This document shows, one piece after another, positions 28,619 to 37,684 of a stretch of 64,000 nt of DNA. The DNA is taken from NCBI GenBank assembly GCA_021846275.1, contig JAJZBZ010000001.1, forward strand, positions 372,001 to 436,000. The letters are read 5' to 3'. This DNA comes from Acidobacteriota bacterium (GTDB lineage: Bacteria > Acidobacteriota > Terriglobia > Terriglobales > Acidobacteriaceae). The notes beneath the pieces were generated by a model. That model saw nothing but the letters and a program-made list of their open reading frames with translations, was not told the origin of the DNA and made no database searches. The position numbers and the translations under genes are program-made. How positions within the stretch are numbered: the first letter of the stretch is position 1; every line of letters starts with the position of its first letter.

Positions 28619-30715
28619 TCACGAATCGGCATCCATGTCGGAACCATCCTCGTCGCGCTTTTCTTCGCTTCGCTCCGCTCGTCCGCCGATCAGCCTCGCC
28701 ATCCGCTCCTCGCGCCGCGTCTGCCTGCGCGCCACCTCGTCCAGCGCGCGTATGCGCCGCTCGTCTTCCTTGTCCGCATGCGCCAGTTTCACGCCCACCA
28801 GCACAAATCCCGCCCGCCTCACCGCCATCCGCTGCAACGCCTCGCTCACCGCGCGCAGGTCTTCGCGTCGCGTCGCGCCAGACTCCACCACCACCAGCGC
28901 CACATCGCAGAATCGCGCCAGATACTCCGTCTCGCCCGAGCGCAGAAAAGGCTCGCACTCCACCATCATGCAGCGCTCGCTTCCCGCCTCCGCCGCGAAC
29001 CGCGCCGCCGCCTGCTCAAACGTCACCGGCATCGCGCTGCCCGGCTCCGCCTCTGACTCCGTCCTGCGCAACCACTCCCATCCCGGATCGACGCTGCGCT
29101 GCCCGCGCCGTATCAGCACCGCCGTTTCCTCAAGCTGCGTCTCCTCGGCCACGCCCATCATCATCCCGCGCCGCGCCCGTTCCCAGCGCCTCACGCTCTG
29201 CAGCGCCGCCACCACGCGCAGCGCCGTCTGCTCGGCAAACCGCGCCGAAACCTCGTCGCTTGCCGCAAACACCGCCAGCGGCCGCGCACCGACCACCTGC
29301 TCCACATCCCCGGCCACATACACCAGCGGGTCCATCCGATTCCGCACCACCGCCGCGCACACGCCCATCATCCCGAAAAACACAATCCCCGCCAGCGCCT
29401 CCAGCAGCACCTTTGAAGTATTCGGCTTCTCCGGCGCCGTCGCCTCCGCCGCAATGTGAATTCCATTCGGCGCCTCGTGCTCCAGAATCTGATCGTGTAT
29501 CTGCTCATCCAGCAACCCATAGCGCTTCTGCAGCAGCTCAATATCCGCATTCAGCCCGCCCGCCTGCTGCACAAACTGCGTCGAATCTCCCGCGGCGGTT
29601 GTCGCCCGCACCAGTTCCGCGCTCAGCTTTTCCGCCTCGTCCTCTGTCGTCTTCACCTCTCCCTGCAGGCTCTTCTCGATCCGATCATGCGCCGCCGCCT
29701 CCAGCTTGTGCGTCACGTCGTCAATCGCCTTGTCCAGTTGCTGCAACTCCACCGTATCCTGCTTGTACAGCGGATGCTCCAGCGTCAGACCAGCCATCTG
29801 CGCAATCAGCGCGCTCCGCCGCTCATACAATCCCGTCTTCAGGCTGATCAGCCCTGGATCGCTCTGCGCCTGGTTCTCCGTGCTTCCCACAAACGCGCCG
29901 CTATCGGCCGCCATCAGTTGCGCCGCCGCCAGATCGTGCGCGCTCCGCGCCTTCGCCAGCTCCGCGCGCAGCTCCGTCACCTCCTGGTCATACGGATCCT
30001 GCGTCGTCGCCGTCAACGCGCCCACGCCAAGCTGCCGATTCACTCCCTCCAGCTCCTGCCTGTCCGCCGCCATCCGCGTCTCCACGCGCTTCTGCTCTTC
30101 CTGCAACAACCGTATGCGCTCCGTCGCCCCAAAATCCTCCTGCAATCGCTGCTGCTCCAGATAGCTTTCCGCCAGCGCGTTCGCAATCCGCGCCGCCAGC
30201 TCCCCCGTCGATGCCTGCGCCTTCACGGCAATCTGATAGCTGTCCCCATCCCGCGCCACCGAGAACGTATGCAGCAGTTTCAGTTCCTTCGCCTGCTCAT
30301 TTGCCCCGCTCCGCCACAACCCCGCGCCTTCCAGCCGCTTCACCGCCCCCGCCAGCACATCCTCGCGCGTAAACGAGTTCACCTGCTGCTGAATATGCAT
30401 CTCATACGTCGGCGAATCATACGGCCACCGCGGAATCCCGTTCGGCAGAATCGGCTGCGGCGAAGGCGGCACATACACCATCGCTCCCGCCGTATACACC
30501 GCCTTGTGCCGCGCCACCAGCGCCACGGCAATCACCACGCCGGCAATCAGAAACCCCGTCGCCCAGCGCCCGCGCATGCGCAGCGCACGTCGCAGGTTCA
30601 GCCGAATCAGCGGCTGCTCGCCCATCGGTGCCGCATTCAGCTCGCTTCCGGAGAAGACGCCGCCAACGCTCCGTCGAGAGCTTTCCTGCGTCGTCGTCTC
30701 GCGTGTCTCTGTCAT
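28619..30715 (-). CDS. Wzz/Wzc-like chain-length determinant with decayed tyrosine-kinase domain
   Basis: Inner-membrane polysaccharide co-polymerase, 698 residues. First TM at ~53-70 (WATGFLIAGVVIAVALVA), a large periplasmic coiled-coil domain (~71-425; EQKRVETRMAADRQELEGVN, ELRAELAKARSAHDLAAAQL), second TM at ~437-458 (LLEALAGIVFFGMMGVCAAV). The cytoplasmic C-terminus keeps the shape of a BY-kinase (FCDVALVVVESGATRREDLR, RAGFVLVGVKLA) but has no GxGKS/T Walker A, and the Walker B site reads CMMVECEPF. No Tyr-rich tail is present. Likely a catalytically dead Wzc. It starts with a 4-bp ATGA overlap with the export protein gene. Confidence 0.88.
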   Translation of the reverse strand: MTETRETTTQESSRRSVGGVFSGSELNAAPMGEQPLIRLNLRRALRMRGRWATGFLIAGVVIAVALVARHKAVYTAGAMVYVPPSPQPILPNGIPRWPYDSPTYEMHIQQQVNSFTREDVLAGAVKRLEGAGLWRSGANEQAKELKLLHTFSVARDGDSYQIAVKAQASTGELAARIANALAESYLEQQRLQEDFGATERIRLLQEEQKRVETRMAADRQELEGVNRQLGVGALTATTQDPYDQEVTELRAELAKARSAHDLAAAQLMAADSGAFVGSTENQAQSDPGLISLKTGLYERRSALIAQMAGLTLEHPLYKQDTVELQQLDKAIDDVTHKLEAAAHDRIEKSLQGEVKTTEDEAEKLSAELVRATTAAGDSTQFVQQAGGLNADIELLQKRYGLLDEQIHDQILEHEAPNGIHIAAEATAPEKPNTSKVLLEALAGIVFFGMMGVCAAVVRNRMDPLVYVAGDVEQVVGARPLAVFAASDEVSARFAEQTALRVVAALQSVRRWERARRGMMMGVAEETQLEETAVLIRRGQRSVDPGWEWLRRTESEAEPGSAMPVTFEQAAARFAAEAGSERCMMVECEPFLRSGETEYLARFCDVALVVVESGATRREDLRAVSEALQRMAVRRAGFVLVGVKLAHADKEDERRIRALDEVARRQTRREERMARLIGGRAERSEEKRDEDGSDMDADS

Positions 30716-31785
30716 GGATGATAGGTCAGTAAAACCAGGGTTCCCAGGTCCGCAAACGGACCAAACTGCTGCAACACATATCCCACCTTCGCCAGTCCGG
30801 TTTCCGGCACAAACACGATGCTTCCATCCGGCAGCGTCGGCAACTGCTTCTTCGTCGCCCGCTTCAGATCGTTGAACGCCACCACCTGCTGCGTCTTCGT
30901 CGCCGGATCAAAAACATGCACCTTCGGATTCCCGCCAGCCGTCGGCAACAACCCGCCCGCCTGCGCAATCACCTCGGCAATCGTCGTCTCGTCCGTCACC
31001 GGAATCGCGCCCGGATGCGTCACCTGCCCCAGCACCGTCACATACCGCTGGTCCGGACTCGGCACAAACACCACATCCCCGCGCTCCAGCCTCAGATTCG
31101 CCAGGCTGTTGCCCGCCTCCAACAGCTTTTTCACGTCCACCCAGACCATCCTGTCGTTGCCGCGAAAAATCTCACACCGCTCCGGCAGATCCTGTGTCCT
31201 GTTCACCGCATTGTTACTACCCGCCGTCAGCGTCCCGCCACCCGCCAGAGCTTCCAGCAGCGTCGGCTCGTCATCCAGCGTCACCTCGCCCGGATGCTGC
31301 ACCGCGCCCAGCACCAGCACACGATTCGACGCATACCGCGTCACCAAAATCGACACCGACGGCTCCACGTAATACTTCCGCAGCGCAGCCTCAATCGTCG
31401 CCGCCGCCTCAAGCCGTGTCAGTCCGGCCACCTTGATCTCGCCTGGCAGCGACATCGTAATCCGCCCATCCGGACCCACCGTCTCCTTGCGTGTCAGTTC
31501 CGGCCTGCCCGCCACGTCAATCTCCACTTCGTCGCCCGCGCCCAGTCGATATTCATCCTCCGGCGCGGCTTCAAACGCGCTCAGCAACGCATCCACGCTC
31601 GGCTCCGTGCTCACCGTCAGTTGACCGCTCTGGCTCGGCAGCGGCGATTCCTGCGCGCCCGCCACCGGAGACCCAGGCGCGCTCAGCAGCGTGATCGCAA
31701 GCCCGACTGCCAGCGCAGCCACAGCCTTCCAGCCTGTCCGCAATTTTTCACCCGAAGACTTCCGTGCAAACAGCGCCGCGTCCAC
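30712..31785 (-). CDS. Polysaccharide export protein, Wza-like (SLBB)
   Basis: Periplasmic/outer-membrane polysaccharide exporter of about 357 residues. A signal peptide (KAVAALAVGLAITLLSAPGS, then AGAQ) precedes a Poly_export domain (EYRLGAGDEVEIDVAGRPEL) and two SLBB repeats (NRVLVLGAVQHPGEVTL and RYVTVLGQVTHPGAIPV). No lipobox Cys is evident, unlike E. coli Wza. The GTG at 31785 overlaps the flippase stop; a TTG at 31743 would give a more compact signal peptide. Coupled by ATGA to the Wzz-like gene. Confidence 0.9.
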   Translation of the reverse strand: MDAALFARKSSGEKLRTGWKAVAALAVGLAITLLSAPGSPVAGAQESPLPSQSGQLTVSTEPSVDALLSAFEAAPEDEYRLGAGDEVEIDVAGRPELTRKETVGPDGRITMSLPGEIKVAGLTRLEAAATIEAALRKYYVEPSVSILVTRYASNRVLVLGAVQHPGEVTLDDEPTLLEALAGGGTLTAGSNNAVNRTQDLPERCEIFRGNDRMVWVDVKKLLEAGNSLANLRLERGDVVFVPSPDQRYVTVLGQVTHPGAIPVTDETTIAEVIAQAGGLLPTAGGNPKVHVFDPATKTQQVVAFNDLKRATKKQLPTLPDGSIVFVPETGLAKVGYVLQQFGPFADLGTLVLLTYHP

Positions 31786-33401
31786 TACGCCGTCGCCCGC
31801 CGCATCCAGCGCCCGGCCAGCGACGGAATCCCCCGCACCTGCTGCCGCTCCCGCGCGTCCATCACGCTGCCATAGAGCAGCCCCAGCATCAGCACGCCGT
31901 GCAGCGCGCCCGCCGCCAGCACCACCGCCGCGCCTTCCCAGCGATTCAGCCTCGCCGTCAGCCACCACACCGGCCACGCCAGCGCCGCCGCAGAAAGATA
32001 CGGCACGCAGCCCGGCAACAGCACGCGCGTCCCATAATCCCACGCCTTCAGTCGCAACACATGCGCCACGCGCGTCATCAGAACGCACGCCGAAAGAATC
32101 GTCGCCGCAGCCACTCCCAGACCGATTCCGAGCGTCGTCCATGCCTTGAAGTATAGATAGGAAACAGGCACCGTCAGGGCCAGAAAAATCAGGTTGGGCA
32201 CTGAGTAGTAAAATTCCTCCCACACCATCCCCATCCCGCGCAGAATCGACGTTCCCGGCCCGGTCAGCATGTGAAACTGCATCGACACGCTGAAGGCCAG
32301 AAACAGCGCCGTCAGCACCCCCGGCATCGGCATCTTCGCGCCCAGCCACACCCTCAGAATCGGATACGTCCACAGCGCCATCATCGAACAGAAATACGCC
32401 GTGCACAGATTCGCATATCGCGCCCCGCGCAGATAAAAATCGCCCATCGCCTTCTGCTTCGTCGCCTCATCCGACGAAGCCTCCAGATGCGACGCCGCCG
32501 GCAGAAACGCCGCAAAAAACGCCATTGGAATCGACGAAAACGACTGCGGCCACTTCTTCGCAAAATCCATCAGCCCCGCCGCGCTCACATTCACCAGCAC
32601 CAGCGCCAGCATCCGCTCAATCGAATTGATCACCGTCGTCAACAGGCTCTGAAACTGCACCAGTCCGCCAAAATGCAACACCGGCCTCAGCGCCTCGCGC
32701 CGCGCCAGCCGCGGAGACAGCCGCAGCCACGGCAGCTTCTTCCGCGCCCACCACATCTTCAGCCCATCCTCGATCACAGTCCGCGCCAGATACGCCTCCG
32801 CCAGTCCGCGAATCCCGCGACCGCCGCCCACCAGCACCACAATCAGCACAAACTCCGCCAGAAATCCCGCCGTCCAGAAATACTGATTCGCCGCAATCTC
32901 CTGCATCCCGTTCAGCGCGTCCCCAAAAACATTCAGCGAGATCGACGCCAGAAAAATGCCCACCACAATCAGCACCGCTTCCTTTCCATCCGCCGCATGC
33001 GACGTCGGCAGATGCAGCATCCGCGCCACCCATCCCCAGCTCAGCCAGATCGCCGCATACAGCGCCGAACACAGCGGCACCGTGATCGACAGCCCCGTCG
33101 AAAGCAGCGAATTCGCCCTGTCGTACTCGCGCCGCGCGTGATACTCCGCCACGTACTTGATGTACACATTCGACACGCCCAGCGTCGAAAGCCCCAGATA
33201 CGAAACCAGCAGAAAGATCGTCGTCCACAGCCCATACGCTTCCAGCCCGATCCGCGCCAGCACAAACGGCGGAATCCCCACGCGCGTAATCATGTACAGC
33301 GCGCGCGCCACAATTGTCGTCACCACATTCCGCCGCAGCTTCGGCTTCTCGCGCCGCTCGCTTCCGTTTTCCGTCGTCATCGGCTCGCCGTCAACACTCA
33401 T
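31785..33401 (-). CDS. Polysaccharide flippase (Wzx/MVF-type)
   Basis: Multi-spanning inner-membrane protein of 538 residues that should flip lipid-linked sugar repeat units. About 12-14 hydrophobic segments are present, e.g. LWTTIFLLVSYLGLSTLGVS, FLAEFVLIVVLVGGG and LIFLALTVPVSYLYF. Its N-terminus (LRRNVVTTIVARALYMITRV, GIPPFVLARIGLEAYGLW) is typical of Polysacc_synt flippases. It overlaps the upstream GT2 by 11 bp and its stop overlaps the next start. Confidence 0.9.
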   Translation of the reverse strand: MSVDGEPMTTENGSERREKPKLRRNVVTTIVARALYMITRVGIPPFVLARIGLEAYGLWTTIFLLVSYLGLSTLGVSNVYIKYVAEYHARREYDRANSLLSTGLSITVPLCSALYAAIWLSWGWVARMLHLPTSHAADGKEAVLIVVGIFLASISLNVFGDALNGMQEIAANQYFWTAGFLAEFVLIVVLVGGGRGIRGLAEAYLARTVIEDGLKMWWARKKLPWLRLSPRLARREALRPVLHFGGLVQFQSLLTTVINSIERMLALVLVNVSAAGLMDFAKKWPQSFSSIPMAFFAAFLPAASHLEASSDEATKQKAMGDFYLRGARYANLCTAYFCSMMALWTYPILRVWLGAKMPMPGVLTALFLAFSVSMQFHMLTGPGTSILRGMGMVWEEFYYSVPNLIFLALTVPVSYLYFKAWTTLGIGLGVAAATILSACVLMTRVAHVLRLKAWDYGTRVLLPGCVPYLSAAALAWPVWWLTARLNRWEGAAVVLAAGALHGVLMLGLLYGSVMDARERQQVRGIPSLAGRWMRRATA

Positions 33402-34623
33402 CTTCGCTCTGTTCCCGTCCCGTCCTCACCCACGCCGCGCGCCTGCCCGCCTGCATCACAATCCTCGGCGCCAGCATCAGTTTCCTCACCGCAAAGATCG
33501 GTGCAGCAGCCAGCGCCCGCCACTCCCGCGCCGGTTCGTCTCCCCTCTGCGCGGCCTGCGCCAGATACAGCGCGCTCACCACCACGCAAGCCACTCCATA
33601 CACCCTGCTCCACTCCACCGGCAGCGCCACGCTCACCAGCGCCGCCGCCAGCCCCAGCGAAAACGGCAGGCTCAGCGCCGCCAGCATCGCCTCGCCCGCG
33701 CGCAGATTCCCGCGCAGCGCAGCCGCCAGCAGCCGTGGAGCCACCGCAAACCCCACGCGCAACCGACCACCCTCCCACCGCGCCTCCTGGCTGTCATGCG
33801 CCGCGCGCGTCCGCGCCAGCGGAGCCGTCACCCGCGCATCCTCCACCCACTCCACGCGCACCCCCTGCTCGACCATCGCCGCATGATGCTCCGCATCTTC
33901 GGCAATGCTGCTCGCCTCGTATGGCACGCGCCTGAGCAGCGCAGCCGTCAGCGCAAACCCATTGCCAAAAATCCCGCACGAACAACCCAACGCCGCTCGT
34001 CCACCGCCACGCACCACGTTCATCCCGCGAAAGGCCAGCATGCGCAGCCGCTCGCCCGCGCTCACCTGCGCTTCGTCGCCGCCGTCCTGCTCATACCGGC
34101 ACTGCGCCGCTTCCGCGCCAGACGCAAGCGCGCGCTCCATCGCGCTCACGAACCCCGCGCTCACCGTCGAATCCGCATCCACCACGGCAAACGCCGAGCA
34201 GCCCATCGCCTCAGCCGCCGCAAACCCCGCGCGCAGCGCCGCCGATTTCCCCGCTCGCCCGTCATCGCTCACCTCAATCACCACCGCGCCCGCCGCCCGC
34301 GCCGAGGCCGCCGTCCCATCCGCGCAGTTATGCGCCACCACCAAAATCCGCGCGCTTGCAGCCTCGCTTCGCGCCGCGTTCTCCGCCGCGCGCCGCACCG
34401 AAGCCACCGTCCGCGCAATCATCCGCTCCTCGTTGTGCGCCGGAATCACCACCCCCAGCAGCCCATCCCACGGTTCCACTTTCGCGGGCCGCCGCGGCTT
34501 CCGCAGCGCAGCCACCCAGTTCCCCGCCACCACCAGCGCCAGATCGGCAAACAGCGGCAGGCTCAGCCCGCAAACCACCACCGCTGCCATCTCCCACGCC
34601 GCGCCCTTCATTCCAGCCGTCAT
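33391..34623 (-). CDS. Glycosyltransferase family 2, membrane-anchored
   Basis: 410 residues. An N-terminal TM (LSLPLFADLALVVAGNWVAA) is followed by a GT-A domain: VVIPAHNEERMIARTVAS, then FAVVDADSTVSAGFVSAM with the DxD motif, and SSIAEDAEHHAAMVEQG with the acidic catalytic-type ED motif. C-terminal hydrophobic segments (MLAALSLPFSLGLAAALVSV) follow. The ATG at 34623 overlaps the ligase stop as ATGA. It probably adds a sugar in the repeat unit exported by this operon; donor unknown. Confidence 0.9.
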   Translation of the reverse strand: MTAGMKGAAWEMAAVVVCGLSLPLFADLALVVAGNWVAALRKPRRPAKVEPWDGLLGVVIPAHNEERMIARTVASVRRAAENAARSEAASARILVVAHNCADGTAASARAAGAVVIEVSDDGRAGKSAALRAGFAAAEAMGCSAFAVVDADSTVSAGFVSAMERALASGAEAAQCRYEQDGGDEAQVSAGERLRMLAFRGMNVVRGGGRAALGCSCGIFGNGFALTAALLRRVPYEASSIAEDAEHHAAMVEQGVRVEWVEDARVTAPLARTRAAHDSQEARWEGGRLRVGFAVAPRLLAAALRGNLRAGEAMLAALSLPFSLGLAAALVSVALPVEWSRVYGVACVVVSALYLAQAAQRGDEPAREWRALAAAPIFAVRKLMLAPRIVMQAGRRAAWVRTGREQSEDEC

Positions 34624-36020
34624 CCCATCACGCTCGCCAGCCAGCGTCGGCTCATCCTCTGCCGCAGGCTCCATTCCGAATCCCCCGCCAGCCGATCCCG
34701 GTCCATCGCCTGCACCCATCCCAGCACCAGAAAATACAGCGGCTCCACCTGCTGCCCCAGATACACCGTCGTCATCGTCATCATCAGGCTCACCACCACC
34801 GCCAGATGCGCATACAACAGAAACCTGTCCTCCGCGCGTTCCGCAAACGGCAGCAGCCTCACCACGCGCACACACCCACCCACGCTCATCAACAGAAACA
34901 GCACCAGCCCCGGCACGCCCTGCACCACCGCCAGAAACAGATACTCGTTATCAATCGACTTCTGCCCTTTCACCGACGGATAAAACGAAATGCCCCATCC
35001 CGTCAGCGGTTTTTCCATCACCAGCGGCATGTAATTCCCAATCAGCTCCCGCCGATAGATCGCGTCCTCCTGCTCCACCGTCTGCGCCTTCTCGCGGCTC
35101 CCCGCCGTATATTTCTTCCCGTACACATACGCGCCCGCGCCACCCACCGCGCCCAGCACCAGCACCAGCACCAGCGCCTGCCGCAACGAACTCGCCAGCG
35201 GCAGCCACAGCACCGCCAGCAGAATCATCGCTCCAATCCACGGCCCGCGCGACTGCGACATCAGCAGCCCCGCCACCATCGCCACCATCGCCACTTGCCG
35301 CCAGCGCACACGCAAAACTGCGGTCAGCGGCCGTCGGCCCCAACGCCCGTCCGCGCGCTGCAACCACATGCAATACGCCATCCCCACCGTAAAAATCATC
35401 CCCGCCAGAATCGCCTGCGCAAACGGCCCCTGAATCCGCCCGAACCCCCACCGCAACTGCTCCGGCCAGTCCACCACCTCGTCCGGAAAAAACACCTTCC
35501 ATATCCGCTGGCTGCTCGACTTCCCGCTCAGAAAGTCATACACCCCGATCACCGCATTCACCGCGAGCAAGCCCAGAAATATCCGCACAAACCGCGCCCG
35601 CCACGCCACCGCCTGCTCCTGCGTCGCGCCCTTTCGCGGCTCCATCAGTTGCCGCCCCATCATGTACGGGAACACCACCACGATCAGGTTTGCATACACC
35701 TGCAACCCGCCATCATGCGACGTCCCGCCACGCGCCTCCGAATACCCCGCAGAAAGCGCAAACCCGATCACCAGAAAATCCATCGCGCGCAAACGCCATC
35801 CCGCCAGCCCTTCGGCCAGCAAGGCCAGAGCCACCGGGATCGTCGCCATATCCAGAAATGTCACCGGAGGCAGATGCGTCACGCGAATCGTGAAGTACAT
35901 CGGCAGCAGCAGCAGCGTCGGCAGATACACCCACAGAAACGCTCGCCGCGCCCCGCCCGTCAGCGCCGCCACAGCAGCCAGCGGCGCAGGTGCCATCACG
36001 ATCAGTTCCGTCACGCGCAC
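34620..36020 (-). CDS. O-antigen ligase/polymerase-family protein (Wzy_C)
   Basis: 466-residue inner-membrane protein with about 10-12 TM segments and a large periplasmic loop (~190-250). The Wzy_C/WaaL-type segment is MVAGLLMSQSRGPWIGAM; GWGISFYPSVKGQKSIDNEY follows in the second loop. It likely polymerises or ligates the polysaccharide repeat. ATGA overlap with the downstream GT2. Sequence alone does not separate Wzy from WaaL roles; operon context favours a polymerase. Confidence 0.85.
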   Translation of the reverse strand: MRVTELIVMAPAPLAAVAALTGGARRAFLWVYLPTLLLLPMYFTIRVTHLPPVTFLDMATIPVALALLAEGLAGWRLRAMDFLVIGFALSAGYSEARGGTSHDGGLQVYANLIVVVFPYMMGRQLMEPRKGATQEQAVAWRARFVRIFLGLLAVNAVIGVYDFLSGKSSSQRIWKVFFPDEVVDWPEQLRWGFGRIQGPFAQAILAGMIFTVGMAYCMWLQRADGRWGRRPLTAVLRVRWRQVAMVAMVAGLLMSQSRGPWIGAMILLAVLWLPLASSLRQALVLVLVLGAVGGAGAYVYGKKYTAGSREKAQTVEQEDAIYRRELIGNYMPLVMEKPLTGWGISFYPSVKGQKSIDNEYLFLAVVQGVPGLVLFLLMSVGGCVRVVRLLPFAERAEDRFLLYAHLAVVVSLMMTMTTVYLGQQVEPLYFLVLGWVQAMDRDRLAGDSEWSLRQRMSRRWLASVMG

Positions 36021-36078
36021 GGTCAGCCTCGCTCAGCCATCCGCGCGCACGGCCACTCCGCTCCGCGCTCGAATCGGC

Positions 36079-37221
36079 TTACTTGATTGTCCCCCACACC
36101 GGCTGCTGACGGTCGCCCATTCGACGGCCTTTGTTCGCCACGTACTCCCCAAACAACGGGCTGAGTCCCCACTGATACATCAGCATCCGCAGCCGCACCG
36201 GCATGCCAGCCATATCCACAGCCAGCCCCGCCGGATACAGCCTCCGACGCGTATCCAGCATCAGCCCCGCGCCCGCCGCCGTCATCCGTTCCACGCCGTC
36301 CATGTGCAGGCAAACCGCCTTGCTCTCGGCCAGCGCGCGATCCACCACCGCATCCACCACTCCCGCCAGCGATCCGTCAAAATCTCCTTGAATGTGCAAG
36401 TGCAATTCCGTGTCGTTCTCGCGCAGGCTGCACGTCCCCGCCGTCGTCACCCTGCCCTGCGTCAGCTTGCCCAGCATCGCCAGCGGCAGCTTTGTCACCA
36501 GACCCGCGAAGTCCCGCGCATAGCGCGGTCCAAGACGCTTCGGCTCCTGCATCAGACGCATCGCCCACTCCAGGCCCGTCTTCTGCATCCACCGCGGCGC
36601 ACGCTTCAAATCGCCCAGCAGCATGTCCAGACTCCCGCCAATACCAACCGAAACCGGCACTCCCAAACGCTTTTTGTTCATCCATATCCACTTCTCCTGC
36701 TTCGGATTCCCAAAGCTCACCAGCAGCATGTCCGGCTTTGCAGCCCTCACGCGATCCACAATCTCCGCATTGTCCATCTCTTCCAGCGTCGCCGCCGGCG
36801 GAGCATACATCCCGCAAATCCGCACACCCGGAAACTGCTCCTCAAACATCGCCTTCGCGCGCTCCACCACGCCCTCGCGGCCACCCAGCAGAAACACCCG
36901 ATACCCCTTGCGCGCGCTCAGCGCCATCATCTGCGGCACCAGATCCACACCCGTCACACGCTCCGGCAGCGCATCGCCCAGCACCCGCGAGGCCCACACC
37001 AGCGGCATACCGTCGGCCAGCACCATGTCGCAGCCCGCCAGAATCCGATGCAGATGCTCGTCCCGCGTGCTGTTCAGCCAGAAATCCAGATTCGCCGTCG
37101 CCACCTGATGCGTCGCGCCACTCTCGATCATCGCCTCAATCCGCTCCACCGCTTCTCCCAGCGTCACCGGAGCCAGCGGCAATCCCATCACGGAAACCGA
37201 GTGCTTCATCGTCGTCTGCAT
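36079..37221 (-). CDS. WecG/TagA/CpsF glycosyltransferase fused to a STAS-like domain
   Basis: 380 residues with two domains. Residues ~8-245 are a GT26 enzyme (ManNAc-transferase type): ATANLDFWLNSTRDEHLHRI, VLADGMPLVWASRVLG, RVFLLGGREGVVERAKAMF and LLVSFGNPKQEKWIWMNKKR. Residues ~265-360 look like a STAS domain: LHLHIQGDFDGSLAGVVDAV, KAVCLHMDGVERMTAAGAGL, MLMYQWGLSPLFG. STAS domains usually bind anti-sigma factors or sit on SulP transporters. The Ser/Thr of the classic DSSG loop is replaced by TAAGAG, so phospho-switching is doubtful. First gene of the polysaccharide operon; 58 bp before the ligase gene. Confidence 0.88.
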   Translation of the reverse strand: MQTTMKHSVSVMGLPLAPVTLGEAVERIEAMIESGATHQVATANLDFWLNSTRDEHLHRILAGCDMVLADGMPLVWASRVLGDALPERVTGVDLVPQMMALSARKGYRVFLLGGREGVVERAKAMFEEQFPGVRICGMYAPPAATLEEMDNAEIVDRVRAAKPDMLLVSFGNPKQEKWIWMNKKRLGVPVSVGIGGSLDMLLGDLKRAPRWMQKTGLEWAMRLMQEPKRLGPRYARDFAGLVTKLPLAMLGKLTQGRVTTAGTCSLRENDTELHLHIQGDFDGSLAGVVDAVVDRALAESKAVCLHMDGVERMTAAGAGLMLDTRRRLYPAGLAVDMAGMPVRLRMLMYQWGLSPLFGEYVANKGRRMGDRQQPVWGTIK

Positions 37222-37603
37222 TCTGCCTCTTTCGTTCTCAGCCTCGACTCATTTCGAGACCGGAAACCGGGCGTTCCCCGCTGGATTCTTCTGCCTGCTT
37301 TTCACTTCCCCCGAGCAGGTCAGGCACCAGCACGCCCTTCCATGTACACAGCCTATGTCTCAATCTAACTGAAAACAATGACAGTTAAGTAGGAATCATG
37401 TAACCCGAACCGGTCTCTTTGATACCACTTCGGAGCACACCGGATGGTTACCTTTTTCTCCCAAAACAGCCGCAAACATCCCTGGACGCGCAGCCACCCA
37501 CCACGCCCAATCCCTCGATTTCTCAACATTTTTCTGATTTTTCGCTCGATCAGGCCGATCGCAGCCACCTCTGCGCCCGCTCCATCCCTGAAACTACAAC
37601 TTA

Positions 37604-37624
37604 AGTAACCAATCACTGGTTACT
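37604..37624. repeat. Hairpin 1 of a twin GTTACT palindrome
   Basis: AGTAACCA (37604-37611) pairs with TGGTTACT (37617-37624), loop ATCAC. It lies just downstream of the hydrolase gene stop (37685, minus strand), and could act as a terminator or regulator site. Confidence 0.7.
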
Positions 37625-37640
37625 ATTGCTCTTTTATATG

Positions 37641-37663
37641 GTTACTCTAACTCGAAGAGTAAC
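37641..37663. repeat. Hairpin 2 of a twin GTTACT palindrome
   Basis: GTTACTCT (37641-37648) pairs with AGAGTAAC (37656-37663), loop AACTCGA. It shares the GTTACT core with hairpin 1, 16 bp away, and with the sequence overlapping the hydrolase stop codon. Confidence 0.7.
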
Positions 37664-37684
37664 TTGTCGCGCGCCATGCATCGG

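Larger units (their letters stand above)
37222..37684. other. AT-richer intergenic region with GGTTAC motifs
   Basis: 463 bp between the hydrolase gene and the WecG-STAS gene, both on the minus strand. It should carry the operon promoter near 37222-37400. GGTTAC occurs at about 37445, 37619, 37640 and 37683, and its complement GTAACC at about 37400 and 37605. Two hairpins built from these copies are listed separately. No coding sequence was found. Confidence 0.6.

Noticed and set aside
34356-36086. Long plus-strand open frames opposite the polysaccharide operon (also about 29456-30721 and 32271-33935)
   Set aside because: They are His/Arg/Pro-rich antisense frames created by the strong GC codon bias of the minus-strand genes, with no family signatures or ribosome-binding sites.
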